Source: JAGVYF01 sp041650315
GTDB lineage: Archaea > Nanobdellota > Nanobdellia > Woesearchaeales > JAGVYF01
DNA length: 64,000 bases
Assembly (NCBI GenBank): GCA_041650315.1
Contig: JBAZLJ010000001.1
Location: forward strand, 310,001-374,000
Direction: 5' to 3'
The notes under the pieces were generated by a model. The model was not told where the DNA came from, did no database searches, and saw nothing but the letters and a program-made list of their open reading frames with translations. Numbering within the stretch: position 1 is the first letter of the stretch; every line of letters begins with the position of its first letter. This document shows, piece after piece, positions 34,558 through 43,914 of the stretch. The translations under genes were made by a program, and so were the position numbers.

Positions 34558-35594
34558 CTGCTATATTTTTCTATATTCTTATTAAGTATACTGAATAATT
34601 TTGAGTTGTCTTCTTTCTTGTAATTTTTCAATTTCTCGTTATATTTATTCAGATTGCATACGAATTCTAGCAAATCTGATCTTTCTGCGGTTTTCGCATA
34701 TTTTCCATAGCCGGATCTGTTGAGGTATATCGCGTTTATTGTCTGCTCGAATTGTCTTCTGACTGGAATTGATAGGATTGGTTTCTTCAGATACAATGCC
34801 TCTGAGATTGCTGTGAATCCTCCGTTGAGAATCATAGCTTTGCAATCTTTCAGTTCTTTGAAGAACAGATCTTCATTGAATTTCCTGAATGTGAGATTTT
34901 CATTCTTTTCATCTTTATTGAATCCATATATTATGAAATTCTCCGGAACCATTTTAAGTTCTTTCAATAACTTCTTGTCTGTGTTTGATGTCTGGTATAC
35001 TAGGATGAAATCTTTTTCTTTTGGTTTTAGCCCGATTATCTCGTTCCTTAGTATTGGCGGAACGATGATAGTTTTCTTGGATATCGGTTTTGAATCGAAG
35101 AATGATGTGATTATGTATTTATTCGCAGTTGGAATCAATAACCTATTGACAAATATTGTTTCTAGATAGTTCCAGTACAATTTTAACGGGAATTTGAGGT
35201 TAGTCTTTGTATAGATATGCTGATTGTCTATGTTGATTATTGGAATGCCTTTGATGAGCCCGGCATAGCATGAGATCGCTTCAAAATCTGTTATTATCAA
35301 ATCTGGTTTGAATCTATCTATTTCATGCATGACTTTTTTTATTGAACTGATAATACTCCTTATATTTTTTACATTGCGCCAGAGCGTGCCTAGTTCATCA
35401 ACCGCATTATCCTTGTATTCTATGAATACGCCATCTATCTGCTCTATCTTGAATATCTTTGATAGATAATCGTGGGCTTTTCCGCTAGAATATATCTTGA
35501 TTTCGTGATGCTTCTGAAGATATTCTAGTATAGGTTTGCTTCGCATAGCATGACCCATGCCTTCTCCGCATATGCCATATAGTATCCTTGCCAT
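34554..35594 (-). CDS. GT-B glycosyltransferase (UDP-glycosyl/GT28-like)
   Basis: A 346-residue GT-B fold enzyme. The start GICGEGMGHAMRS (about residues 7-19) is the glycine-rich acceptor loop, and LNGGFTAISEALYLKKPIL (about 255-273) is the nucleotide-sugar binding segment of COG1819/MurG-like enzymes. No membrane helix is evident. It is convergent with and touches the two GT2 genes, so the locus has three sugar transferases in a row, probably for surface glycans or glycolipids. Confidence 0.85.
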   Translation of the reverse strand: MARILYGICGEGMGHAMRSKPILEYLQKHHEIKIYSSGKAHDYLSKIFKIEQIDGVFIEYKDNAVDELGTLWRNVKNIRSIISSIKKVMHEIDRFKPDLIITDFEAISCYAGLIKGIPIINIDNQHIYTKTNLKFPLKLYWNYLETIFVNRLLIPTANKYIITSFFDSKPISKKTIIVPPILRNEIIGLKPKEKDFILVYQTSNTDKKLLKELKMVPENFIIYGFNKDEKNENLTFRKFNEDLFFKELKDCKAMILNGGFTAISEALYLKKPILSIPVRRQFEQTINAIYLNRSGYGKYAKTAERSDLLEFVCNLNKYNEKLKNYKKEDNSKLFSILNKNIEKYSS

Positions 35595-35708
35595 TAATTG
35601 ATGTAATTGCGGTCCTTATTATAAATCATTTTATCTATACTATATAATATAAGAAAACATTTATAAATATAGAAATCAAGAATTAACTGAAAGAGGTGTA
35701 TTGCTATT

Positions 35709-36731
35709 ATGCATAATAAGTATAACGATCTCCTGTATTTTGGAGCTTTGCTGTTATTCTTCTACGTAGTGTATCTTGTAGTCCAGCCGTACATAACCTC
35801 ATTATTGACTAGTTTCATAATCTGTTATATCTTCTATCCATTGTATCTAAAAGCGAATAAATTCATCAAGAACAAATATGTGTCTTCTTTTTTGATTTCT
35901 GTGATAATAATATTGTTAGTGACAATTCCTAGCTTGTTCCTAGTCAATACTTTGTCTAGGGAAGGGTATATTTTATACAATCTGGGGCAGCAGAAATTGG
36001 GTTCAGGTTCTCTTTTCATCTGCGAATCTGAAGGATTCATGTGCAATATACAAATGTATTTTTCAGATGCCAAGACCAGATTCTATATACAGGAAGCGTG
36101 GGATAATGTGACTAATTCAATGATAAGTTCGTTCTCGAATTTCGCATTGTCCATACCTAATCTTGTTTTAGAATTGTTCATGGTATTATTCGTTCTTTTC
36201 TATCTATTCGTGCAGGTTGATGAGCTTAAGGAAAAAATATTGCGCGTATTCCCGGGTCATGTCAAATTCATGAATTCTGTGATTCAGAATCTCTCTGATG
36301 TTACTTATAGCGTAGTCTACGGAATGTTCATAATCGGAGTCATTGATTTCCTATTGAGCACTCTCGCATTCGTAATTATTGGGGTGTCTTCACCGGTGTT
36401 ATGGGGCTTAGTTGTCGGATTCCTGATATTCATACCTTTCCTAGGTCCGTCTGCAGTATTGATACCTATGCTTATTCTTGAAGTGGTCACTGGGATATGG
36501 TGGAAAGTCGCAGTTTTGGGCGCTGTTAGTTTAGCTATATTTGCAATAGACACTTTCCTTAGGTCAGTTATTGTAGGCGATAGTTTGGATCTGAATCCAG
36601 TGTTTGTATTGATAGGCATCTTTGGCGGTCTTCATCTGTTGGGATTGCCGGGCATAGTGATAGGTCCTTTGATAATGTCATTCTTCACAGTATTGATTAA
36701 TCAATTCGAGAAAAAGGGAAGTTTCATATGA
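35709..36731 (+). CDS. AI-2E family (PerM-like) membrane permease
   Basis: A 340-residue membrane protein with about seven or eight helices and a central outside loop (about residues 85-135) that holds two cysteines (CESEGFMC). The PSAVLIPML and LGLPGIVIGPLI segments near the end are typical of the AI-2E/PerM exporter family. The substrate is unknown. AGAGGTG lies upstream of the ATG. Its stop overlaps the deoA start (ATGA), an arrangement with no obvious functional link. Confidence 0.87.
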   Translation: MHNKYNDLLYFGALLLFFYVVYLVVQPYITSLLTSFIICYIFYPLYLKANKFIKNKYVSSFLISVIIILLVTIPSLFLVNTLSREGYILYNLGQQKLGSGSLFICESEGFMCNIQMYFSDAKTRFYIQEAWDNVTNSMISSFSNFALSIPNLVLELFMVLFVLFYLFVQVDELKEKILRVFPGHVKFMNSVIQNLSDVTYSVVYGMFIIGVIDFLLSTLAFVIIGVSSPVLWGLVVGFLIFIPFLGPSAVLIPMLILEVVTGIWWKVAVLGAVSLAIFAIDTFLRSVIVGDSLDLNPVFVLIGIFGGLHLLGLPGIVIGPLIMSFFTVLINQFEKKGSFI

Positions 36732-38215
36732 GATTGATAGTCAAAGATATGGATATAGCTACTGGCGGCATTCAGATAGTTTTATTGAATGCGAAAGATG
36801 CGCGTAAACTTGATCTGCATCATGGCGATCGTGTTTTAGTGACAAAAGGAGATAAGAAGACTGTCGCCATATTGGATATTGGTGAAAGCAATAAAGCCAC
36901 ACCTCCAGGTCATGTCGGCGTTTTTGAGGAAGTGCTGAAGCCATTGCATGCGAAGCAGGGCGATATAATCCGTATCCAGTTGACTGATAAGCCACTCAGT
37001 ATAAATTTCATCAAAAAAAAGCTCGATGGCATTGAGTTGAACAAATCAGAGATAGACCAGATTGTCGAAGATATTGTTTCTAATCGTTTGACTGAGATTG
37101 AACTCAGTTTTTTCATATCTGCATGCTATACTAACAAACTTTCTATGCAAGAGACTACTTATCTAGCTAAAGCGATTGTCAATTCAGGTGAAAGGTTAGG
37201 TCTTCGTAATGGTATTATTGTCGATAAACATTGCTCTGGCGGAGTGCCTGGCAATAGGACAACTATGGTTGTAGTGCCTATATGCGTAGCAGCCGGTTTG
37301 AAGATGCCTAAGACTTCATCACGTTCTATTTCTTCTCCAGCAGGTACTGCTGATACTATGGAAGTGCTTGCGCCTGTGGCTGTGCCCATCAAAAGATTGC
37401 GTCATATTGTCCGTAATATCGGCGGATTCATCGCATGGGGCGGCGGTGTGAATCTTGCGACTGCAGATGATAAATTGATTCGTGTCAGACATCCGTTATC
37501 TCTTGATCCTGAAGGTATGCTGCTTGCAAGTATTTTAGCTAAGAAATCTGCAGTCGGAGCTACTCATGTCTTGATAGATATACCGGTAGGTCCGCAGACG
37601 AAAATCAAATCTGAGAAGCAGGCTAGTCATCTGAAAGGTGAGTTTGAAAAATTAGGTCATGCTTTAGGTATGAAAGTTCATGTGATATTGACTGACGGCA
37701 GAGAACCAATCGGGCACGGAATTGGTCCTAATTTGGAAGCTCGTGATGTATTATGGTTATTGAAGAACGATCCGCGCGCTCCAATGGATTTGCGTAAAAA
37801 ATCCTTGTTCATGGCGGCTGAGATCATGAAGATGGCGGGTATGAAACGTCCTGAAGAAACTGCACGCGTGATGCTTGATTCAGGTCTTGCTTTCAAGAAA
37901 ATGCAGGCGATAATTCGCGAGCAAGGCGGAGATTGCCATATTAATCCTGAACGTATCAAAGTCGGTGTTTTCAGCGAGAAGATTGTCGCTTCTAAGGCTG
38001 GCGTTATTAAGTCAATAAATTCTAATGGAATATCACGTATCGCGCGTATCGCTGGAGCTCCTTTGGATAAAGCGGCTGGCATATACCTTTATTATCACGT
38101 TGGTGAACGCGTGTCGAAGGGTCAGACTCTATTTGTCGTTTATTCTGATTCTGAAGAAAAACTGCAGTATGCGATGAATGAAGTCAAGAAGAATCCACCT
38201 ATCGAGATACGATAG
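36728..38215 (+). CDS. deoA: AMP phosphorylase (archaeal DeoA type)
   Basis: A 495-residue enzyme of the nucleoside phosphorylase II family. An archaeal N-terminal domain (about residues 1-85) precedes the thymidine-phosphorylase core with KHCSGGVPGNRTT (about 165-177) and SISSPAGTADTME (about 200). AMP phosphorylase splits AMP with phosphate into adenine and ribose 1,5-bisphosphate, feeding the archaeal RuBisCO bypass. The other two enzymes of that path (ribose bisphosphate isomerase and type III RuBisCO) are not in the window. Confidence 0.93.
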   Translation: MRLIVKDMDIATGGIQIVLLNAKDARKLDLHHGDRVLVTKGDKKTVAILDIGESNKATPPGHVGVFEEVLKPLHAKQGDIIRIQLTDKPLSINFIKKKLDGIELNKSEIDQIVEDIVSNRLTEIELSFFISACYTNKLSMQETTYLAKAIVNSGERLGLRNGIIVDKHCSGGVPGNRTTMVVVPICVAAGLKMPKTSSRSISSPAGTADTMEVLAPVAVPIKRLRHIVRNIGGFIAWGGGVNLATADDKLIRVRHPLSLDPEGMLLASILAKKSAVGATHVLIDIPVGPQTKIKSEKQASHLKGEFEKLGHALGMKVHVILTDGREPIGHGIGPNLEARDVLWLLKNDPRAPMDLRKKSLFMAAEIMKMAGMKRPEETARVMLDSGLAFKKMQAIIREQGGDCHINPERIKVGVFSEKIVASKAGVIKSINSNGISRIARIAGAPLDKAAGIYLYYHVGERVSKGQTLFVVYSDSEEKLQYAMNEVKKNPPIEIR

Positions 38216-38223
38216 ATTTTTTT

Positions 38224-38425
38224 AAAGTCAGCATCAGGTAAATGACCTTGCGAGGTCAATTCTCATGCTTGAGAAAATGATGTTCTTCTGTTTGCGCGGA
38301 GTGACATTCGCAAGAAGTGTTTTTACACTTCTGCGTATAGAAGTCTTCTAGACTTCTCTTACCTCGTAGTGGTCCCTTGTCACTTATATGATTAAATAAT
38401 CTCATTTACGAAGGATGCTGACTTT
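38224..38425 (+). ncRNA. Large multi-hairpin structured element
   Basis: It fills the gap after deoA. A 12-bp outer helix AAAGTCAGCATC (38224-38235) pairs with GATGCTGACTTT (38414-38425), continued by GTAAATGA (38238-38245) with TCATTTAC (38402-38409). Inside: GACCT/AGGTC (38244-38257), TCTCA/TGAGA (38261-38274), AGTGACA (38300-38306) with TGTCACT (38378-38384), and within that CGCA+AGAAGTGT hairpin (38309-38335) and AGAAGTC/GACTTCT (about 38339-38357). The sum of helices is far beyond chance. RNase P or SRP core motifs were not found. The strand is unproven. Confidence 0.6.
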
Positions 38426-38441
38426 GTTATTATAATAACAT
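38426..38441. other. Short palindrome TGTTATTATAATAACA-like
   Basis: A near-perfect AT-rich palindrome (GTTATTA/TAATAAC) directly after the large structured element and about 30 bases before the pilin gene. It could be a terminator of the element or part of the pilin promoter (a TATA-like TTTATATATAA follows). Confidence 0.35.
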
Positions 38442-38468
38442 TTATATATAATAATTCTATAATATGAT

Positions 38469-38915
38469 ATGATGGATTTATTCGCGTCAAGAAGAGGTGT
38501 ATCGCCGTTAATAGCTACTGTACTTCTTATTGCGTTCGCTGTGGCACTTGGCGCAGTTGTAATGCAGGTTGGTTCTAGTCTTGTGGGATCTGATTGCGGC
38601 GCTGAAGTCCAGTTGAGCGTTTCTGGAACGCCATGCTATAGTCCTTCTGGTGTGAAATTGAGTCTTAAAAATTCAGGTAGCACTGCTTTAGATGGTTTCA
38701 GCGTATGGATATACGGCTCTAAGGAAGGCATAAAAACGAAAAGTCTTGATGAAATGATAAATGCCGGTTCTTCAGTAAATGCAGAGATTGATTATGATTC
38801 TGACACCTTTGGTACAGTCAAATCTGTGGAAGTCATACCAAAGATTAAAAAAGATAACGAGTATATCTCATGTGATGCAGCTAAGATACAGATTTCTCAA
38901 GTATCGCGCTGCTAG
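38469..38915 (+). CDS. Archaeal type IV pilin-like protein
   Basis: A 148-residue protein with the class III signal typical of archaeal pilins: basic ASRRG, then VSPLIATVLLIAFAVALGAVV (about residues 11-31), so the cut is expected after RRG. The globular part has four cysteines (about 41, 55, 134 and the C-terminal C) that could pair. It would be exported and built into a pilus or anchored. TATA-like TTTATATAT at about 38440 lies 28 bases upstream. The next gene, an NFACT protein, is unrelated by role. Confidence 0.85.
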   Translation: MMDLFASRRGVSPLIATVLLIAFAVALGAVVMQVGSSLVGSDCGAEVQLSVSGTPCYSPSGVKLSLKNSGSTALDGFSVWIYGSKEGIKTKSLDEMINAGSSVNAEIDYDSDTFGTVKSVEVIPKIKKDNEYISCDAAKIQISQVSRC

Positions 38916-38926
38916 ACTGATGAAAA

Positions 38927-39712
38927 ATGACTGATGTCACACTGCATATAGATAAGACTCTTGAACAGAATGCTGCTCTTTATTTTGAGAAAGCTAAGAA
39001 ATCTAAGAAGAAGTTAGCAGGCGTGCTCGCTGTTCTCGAACGCAGTCTGAAGAAACTTGGCGAGATTGAATCTAAGCAGGCTGCTGAGGCTTTGAAACCT
39101 GTTGTTGAAAAGAAAGTACGTAAGCGCGAATGGTACGAGAAGTTCAGATGGTTCTTCAGTTCAGAAGGGTTCCTTGTAATCGGCGGGCGCGATGCAACTA
39201 CGAATGATATTGTCGTGAAGAAGCATGCTTCGCCAGGAGATCTTGTGTTCCATACTGATATGGCAGGTTCGCCATTTTTCATAGTGAAAGCTGAAGGGCG
39301 TGAGATTGGTGATGATACTATCGAAGAAGTAGCTCAAGCGACTGCGTCATATAATTCTCATGCATGGGCTAATGGTCTTTCTACTATTGATGTATTCTAT
39401 GTCAATCCTGATCAAGTGACCAAGACCGCGAATACAGGCGAGTTCTTAGGCAAAGGTTCTTTCATGATTCGTGGGAAGACTACTTATGTGCATCCTACAT
39501 TGGGTCTTGCTATCGGTGTCAAAGACGGCGTTATCATCGGTGGGCCTGTCGATGCTGTGAAAAAGAACGCTGATCAGTTCGTAGTCATTGTGCAGGGCAA
39601 GGATAAAGCGAGCGATATCGCGAAGAAGATAAAGGCGAAATTCAAAGTTGATGTTGAGCTTGACGATATAATCAGGTTTTTGCCTGCAGGCGGTTGCCAG
39701 ATTAAGAAATAG
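38927..39712 (+). CDS. NFACT-R domain protein (Rqc2/NEMF-related, short form)
   Basis: A 261-residue protein with a coiled-coil segment (about residues 15-65) and the NFACT-R domain (DUF814) with REWYEKFRWFFSSEGFLVIGG (about 66-86), GDLVFHTDMAGSP and HPTLGLAIGVK. Canonical archaeal NFACT proteins are about 600-700 residues and begin with the Fpg-like NFACT-N and helix-hairpin-helix domains; those are absent. It may bind the stalled large ribosomal subunit, as Rqc2 does, or be one half of a split protein. Confidence 0.87.
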   Translation: MTDVTLHIDKTLEQNAALYFEKAKKSKKKLAGVLAVLERSLKKLGEIESKQAAEALKPVVEKKVRKREWYEKFRWFFSSEGFLVIGGRDATTNDIVVKKHASPGDLVFHTDMAGSPFFIVKAEGREIGDDTIEEVAQATASYNSHAWANGLSTIDVFYVNPDQVTKTANTGEFLGKGSFMIRGKTTYVHPTLGLAIGVKDGVIIGGPVDAVKKNADQFVVIVQGKDKASDIAKKIKAKFKVDVELDDIIRFLPAGGCQIKK

Positions 39713-39714
39713 GA

Positions 39715-40704
39715 TTAGATATTTTCAACTATTTTATTCAACATTTTGCTCATTTCATCGAAGTCTATCAAGGATTTCTTTATTGTTTCATTGTTATATT
39801 CTTTTGATAACGAGCTTAATTGTGACTGGCCTAGATTTAGCGATTGTTTTGCGCTTTGCAATGCTTTATGCGTATCGATGAATTCTCCATCTGCTATGGC
39901 CGGTTGCGCATTCTTAATTAATTTCAAAGCTCTATCAATATTACTATTGATATGCCTTATTTGTTCAGGCATTTTATGTTCATGGAATGATTCTATGCTA
40001 GATTTGATTATCCCATCTATTTCAGTAACTATTTGATTATTGAATATTTGACTATTTTTTGGCGAGATGTATACTAAGTCTCTCAGCGCAAAATTCTGTT
40101 GGATTACTTTTATCTTTTGACATAGTTCTATAATCAGCGCTTTCATTTCTTTCTTATCTGATTCTAAATCTGGGAAAGGTTTATTCAGTTGCGCTTCGAT
40201 TTTTTCAATTTGGCTGAATATGGTTGGTTTCCGGTTCTTGTCTTCCACTTTTTTTTCATCCTTGAATTTTTTGCTTCTAAATACTTCTTCCAGTTCTTGT
40301 TTGCGGGCTTCGATGTTATTCGTTTTCGGATTTATCTTGGATAATGATTCTGAAAAGTAGATGCTTATCAGTTCATAATATTTGCGAAGCATTGTCTTTT
40401 TCTCTTCTTCAATTACCTTTTTCTCAAATAAATTCTCTAATCTTTCTTTCTCTGCAATTAATCTCTCCCTTGCGCCAAGTGTGTCAATATCTTGCCTTAA
40501 TCTAAGGACTAGATTGAATTCCTGATTATCTATCCTTTGCAGATCTGCTTCGAGCTTGGATATATCCTCGCATAATTGTCTGAATCTATCGCTCCATTGC
40601 ACCTCTTGCTCTGCGGATTTCTTCTTTAGGTCTGAAGCCATGACCAATAAGCCTTCGGCTGTAGGTGTTCCTAAGAAAAAGATGCGTTTCCATATGCTTG
40701 CCAT
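39715..40704 (-). CDS. Coiled-coil hypothetical protein
   Basis: A 329-residue soluble, highly charged, almost fully helical protein with coiled coils at about residues 25-140 and 250-310. It starts MASIWKRIFFLGTPTAEG, a hydrophobic patch too short for a membrane span but able to touch membrane or a partner. It converges on the NFACT gene with a 2-base gap. No family is recognised. Confidence 0.72.
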   Translation of the reverse strand: MASIWKRIFFLGTPTAEGLLVMASDLKKKSAEQEVQWSDRFRQLCEDISKLEADLQRIDNQEFNLVLRLRQDIDTLGARERLIAEKERLENLFEKKVIEEEKKTMLRKYYELISIYFSESLSKINPKTNNIEARKQELEEVFRSKKFKDEKKVEDKNRKPTIFSQIEKIEAQLNKPFPDLESDKKEMKALIIELCQKIKVIQQNFALRDLVYISPKNSQIFNNQIVTEIDGIIKSSIESFHEHKMPEQIRHINSNIDRALKLIKNAQPAIADGEFIDTHKALQSAKQSLNLGQSQLSSLSKEYNNETIKKSLIDFDEMSKMLNKIVENI

Positions 40705-40761
40705 TCCTTGTATTATGGCTTATTTAATATTTAAGCTTTGTTCTATCCAGAAATGGGGCAT

Positions 40762-40942
40762 GTCCAGAATGCTCACTTTCGTTCGCCAATGTCGCACAAG
40801 AACTGCGAAGCAGTTCTGTGCACAGGAGTACTTCGTACTCCTTGTGTTTCGCAAGCACTTTTTTATCCTTTTTGTAAGATAAATCTTTTCAAATACATGT
40901 GAGAGTAGTTTGCTCAATATAGACATTGGTTCCATTCTGGAT
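40762..40942 (+). ncRNA. Structured RNA element, family 2, copy 3 (long form)
   Basis: It shares the family 2 ends: TCCAGAAT (40763-40770) with ATTCTGGA (40934-40941), and CCAATGTC (40786-40793) with GACATTGG (40922-40929). In the other copies the second helix reads CAATGCC/GGCATTG, so C-G has become T-A as a pair. The inner part is expanded by strong hairpins: GCAC+AGAACTGC (about 40794-40821), ACAGGAGTAC/GTACTCCTTGT (about 40822-40846) and TTTATC/GATAAA (about 40862-40883). It lies between divergent genes. Confidence 0.65.
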
Positions 40943-40994
40943 ATACCCCTGAATTGCAAAATTATATAAACTTCTTTTGCATAAGTTTAGTATC

Positions 40995-41909
40995 ATGCTC
41001 AAAAAGAGGCTATCTGATAAAGAGCTACAGAAGGCGTTGCATGTAGATTCCAAAACTTTGGATATGTTCAAATCGGTTCGAGCTAATGCAATCAAAGAAG
41101 CCAAGCAAATGTATCTTATGCGCGGCAAGAAGATACGCGTATTAGGCATATCCGGTTCTGCGCGCGATGTATTGGATACTGCGCAGGAATCCTCGAATTC
41201 TGAAGAATTATTGAAGACATGTCTTGATTATTGCAAGAAGCTTGGGGCTGACATTGAAATCATTCCTCTACGCAAATTCGATATCAAATATTGCAAAGCT
41301 TGCTATTCAACAACCAATACGCAGTGCCATTATCCATGCAGCTGCTATTCAAAGGCCATGAATAATGAGGATGATATGACACGAATACTTTATAAGAAGC
41401 TTTATTCGGCTGATGTGATTCTATTCGCTACTCCTGTCAATAATTTCAAGATATCCACTCTTCTAGCTACTTTCATCGATAGATGCATAAGTATGGATGG
41501 AAGTCTGTCTCCTGCTAATCCAAAAGTACCTAAAGATAGGGCTCTTAATATCAAACATATGAAGTTTATTGAGATGACTGCGGATAATGATGCGCCGGGG
41601 AGCGGATTATTGCGGCGATTTTTAGGTAAAGTCGCTGGTGTGATTGTGACAGGACATGAAGAGGGCGCGTCTATGGCAATATCAAACTTATTCCTTACAT
41701 TAAATAATTTCGGCATGATCTTCCCGCCTTTCAGTCATATGTACGCTATGTCTAACATATGCAATTCCACTCATGAGGATAAGCCTATAGTCTTGAGCGA
41801 ATGCTATGCCGAAGAAACTAAATTGCTCGCAGAGAATGTTATGAATACTGCTAAGCTTGCTCGTATGAAGAATCCTGTCGATTGGAAATATGATTATACT
41901 ACTAACTGA
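40995..41909 (+). CDS. NAD(P)H-dependent FMN reductase / iron-sulfur flavoprotein-like
   Basis: The ATG at 40995 is chosen over an in-frame TTG six codons up; AATTATATAAAC lies about 30 bases before it. The 304-residue protein has a flavodoxin-like fold with VLGISGSAR (about residues 52-60), the KYCKACYSTTNTQCHYPC cysteine cluster (about 101-118) and FATPVNNFKIST (about 146). Iron-sulfur flavoproteins have a compact cysteine motif here; five cysteines in this stretch may bind [4Fe-4S]. The N-terminal 45 residues are an extension. An electron-transfer role is likely. Confidence 0.8.
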   Translation: MLKKRLSDKELQKALHVDSKTLDMFKSVRANAIKEAKQMYLMRGKKIRVLGISGSARDVLDTAQESSNSEELLKTCLDYCKKLGADIEIIPLRKFDIKYCKACYSTTNTQCHYPCSCYSKAMNNEDDMTRILYKKLYSADVILFATPVNNFKISTLLATFIDRCISMDGSLSPANPKVPKDRALNIKHMKFIEMTADNDAPGSGLLRRFLGKVAGVIVTGHEEGASMAISNLFLTLNNFGMIFPPFSHMYAMSNICNSTHEDKPIVLSECYAEETKLLAENVMNTAKLARMKNPVDWKYDYTTN

Positions 41910-41920
41910 GGTTGAGAAAG

Positions 41921-42133
41921 ATGGTTGAACATAAGAAAGAATGCGTCTGCGAAGGATGTCCTAGCTGGAAGAAATGCGGCGAGAAGATTGCTTATTGCTT
42001 CACTGGCAAGAGCAAATGCATAACGGAAGAGAATGGATGTATATGCGGCGGATGCCCTGTACATAAACGCGAAGGGTTCAAGCATGGCTATTTCTGTACG
42101 CGCGGGTCTGAAGAAGTGCAATTAGGTAAATAA
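41921..42133 (+). CDS. Cysteine-rich DUF2769-like protein
   Basis: A 70-residue protein (ATG at 41921, nine bases after an alternative TTG) with eleven cysteines set in repeating CxCxxCP patterns: CVCEGCPSWKKCG and CICGGCPVHKREG. This matches DUF2769, a small cysteine-rich archaeal domain that probably binds metal or an iron-sulfur cluster. It follows the flavoprotein by 11 bases, so it may be an electron partner in the same unit. Confidence 0.82.
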   Translation: MVEHKKECVCEGCPSWKKCGEKIAYCFTGKSKCITEENGCICGGCPVHKREGFKHGYFCTRGSEEVQLGK

Positions 42134-42194
42134 TATTTTATTTTAAATAATAACCTTTTTATATTATAGAGTATAGAATATATTGGGGAAAGAG

Positions 42195-43892
42195 ATGATA
42201 AATCTATTATCTGAGATAGGGATATTGATTATAGTAGCTACAATACTGGCTTATATTGCTAAATTGCTGAAGCAGCCGTTCATTCCCGCATATATATTGG
42301 CCGGCCTGATAATGGGTCCTTTGACTGGCATCATATCCAGTGATGAGACAATTTCTTTGCTGTCGGAGATGGGTCTTGTATTCTTGCTTTTCTTGGCGGG
42401 GCTTGAGCTTGATTTCAACAGGTTAAGGTCTGTTGGATTCGTTTCTTTGCTTGGCGGTTCTATGCAGATAACTTCTCTTTTCGGGCTAGGGTATCTGACT
42501 GCATGGTTGTTCGGTTTCGCGCCTCTATCCGCGGTGTATATAGCATTGATAATCGCGTTCAGCAGCACAATGGTAGTGGTGAAGTTACTGTCTGACAAAC
42601 GTGAGCTTGATACATTGCATGGCCGTATATCCATGGGCATATTGCTTACAGAGGATTTGATTGCTATATTCGCTCTGACTGTATTGACTACAGTGAATAA
42701 TTTCGAGATAAATACTCTTATCTTTTCATTGGTGAAGGGTATAGATTTAGTGATATTCGTATATCTAGTCAGTAAGTTCTTCCTAAATTCGATATTCAAA
42801 TCAATTGCCAAGAATCCTGAATTGCTGTTCTTATCTTCATTGACGATATGTTTCGCGTTGGCGATGGCATTCAATCTTGCAGGATTCTCGATGACTGTCG
42901 GTGCATTTGTCGCAGGAGTTGCTTTGGCGAACCTGCCTTACAATTTCGAGATAATCGGAAAAGTGACTTCTTTGAAGAATTTCTTTGCTACACTTTTTTT
43001 TGTTTCTCTTGGTCTTCAGATAGTGTTCGTTGATCTTGTTTCAGTCACTTATCTAATGCTTGCTTTGTTTTTTATAGTGCTTTTCGTGAAACCTTTGGTT
43101 ACTTTGTTCATATGCAGTCTTTTTGGATATAAACGCAGAGTATCGCTTCTTGTCTCATTGTATCTTGCGCAGATAAGCGAGTTTTCTCTTGTCATTGTGG
43201 CGCAAGGTGTTGTTTTAGGGCATGTTTCTTCCAGCATCTTAACTATGACCATATTGGCGGCCATAGTAACTACCGCATTCACTTCGTATTCTATGAAATA
43301 TTCAAATTATATGTATAAGCACTTAAATCCGTATCTAGCGGTATTTGATAAAGTTTCTTTGCTCAAAGCGCGCGCTGATGAACCTTTGTCAAAGGAAAAG
43401 CATGATATTGTAGTATGTGGGTATAATCGCATAGGGCATAGCATAGTCAATGCTTTGATATCTGAGAATAAAGATAATCTGCTGGTGGTTGATTTCAATC
43501 CTGATGTTATTTCTCGTCTTCAAGCTAAATCTATACCTTGCTTGTATGGTGATGCAGGCGATTATGAAATAATTACGCGTATTAATCCTAAAAGCGTGAA
43601 GATGCTTGTATCCACTGTACCTACTTTAGATACAAATACTTTACTTCTGCAGAATCTGCGCGCAGTGAATAAGAACGCTGTAGCTGTGGTCACAGCTTCA
43701 CAGGTTGATGAGGCACTTCAGTTGTATGAGTCTGGCGCGGATTATGTCATACTTCCTCACCTTATTGGCGGTTATCATGTGTCTTCTCTAGTGAAGGATA
43801 TGAATAAATCCCGCTTTAAATCGCAAAGAAATAAGATAATCCGCGAGTTGAATGAGTTCAAGCATTTGGGCTTTGATCACGGATTACGATAA
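42195..43892 (+). CDS. Kef-type cation:proton antiporter with TrkA-N domain
   Basis: I start at the ATG at 42195 with GGGGAAAGAG just before it (565 residues). It has about twelve membrane helices (to about residue 375) of the CPA2 exchanger family, with LAGLELDF and FSSTMVVVKLL segments, then a RCK/TrkA-N nucleotide domain with VVCGYNRIGHSIV (about 401-413) and the acidic strand-end VVDFN. It would exchange K+ or Na+ for protons, gated by NAD(H). TATA-like TTTTTATATTATA lies about 35 bases upstream. Confidence 0.92.
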   Translation: MINLLSEIGILIIVATILAYIAKLLKQPFIPAYILAGLIMGPLTGIISSDETISLLSEMGLVFLLFLAGLELDFNRLRSVGFVSLLGGSMQITSLFGLGYLTAWLFGFAPLSAVYIALIIAFSSTMVVVKLLSDKRELDTLHGRISMGILLTEDLIAIFALTVLTTVNNFEINTLIFSLVKGIDLVIFVYLVSKFFLNSIFKSIAKNPELLFLSSLTICFALAMAFNLAGFSMTVGAFVAGVALANLPYNFEIIGKVTSLKNFFATLFFVSLGLQIVFVDLVSVTYLMLALFFIVLFVKPLVTLFICSLFGYKRRVSLLVSLYLAQISEFSLVIVAQGVVLGHVSSSILTMTILAAIVTTAFTSYSMKYSNYMYKHLNPYLAVFDKVSLLKARADEPLSKEKHDIVVCGYNRIGHSIVNALISENKDNLLVVDFNPDVISRLQAKSIPCLYGDAGDYEIITRINPKSVKMLVSTVPTLDTNTLLLQNLRAVNKNAVAVVTASQVDEALQLYESGADYVILPHLIGGYHVSSLVKDMNKSRFKSQRNKIIRELNEFKHLGFDHGLR

Positions 43893-43914
43893 ATTAATTA
43901 TTACTTCTTTAAGT

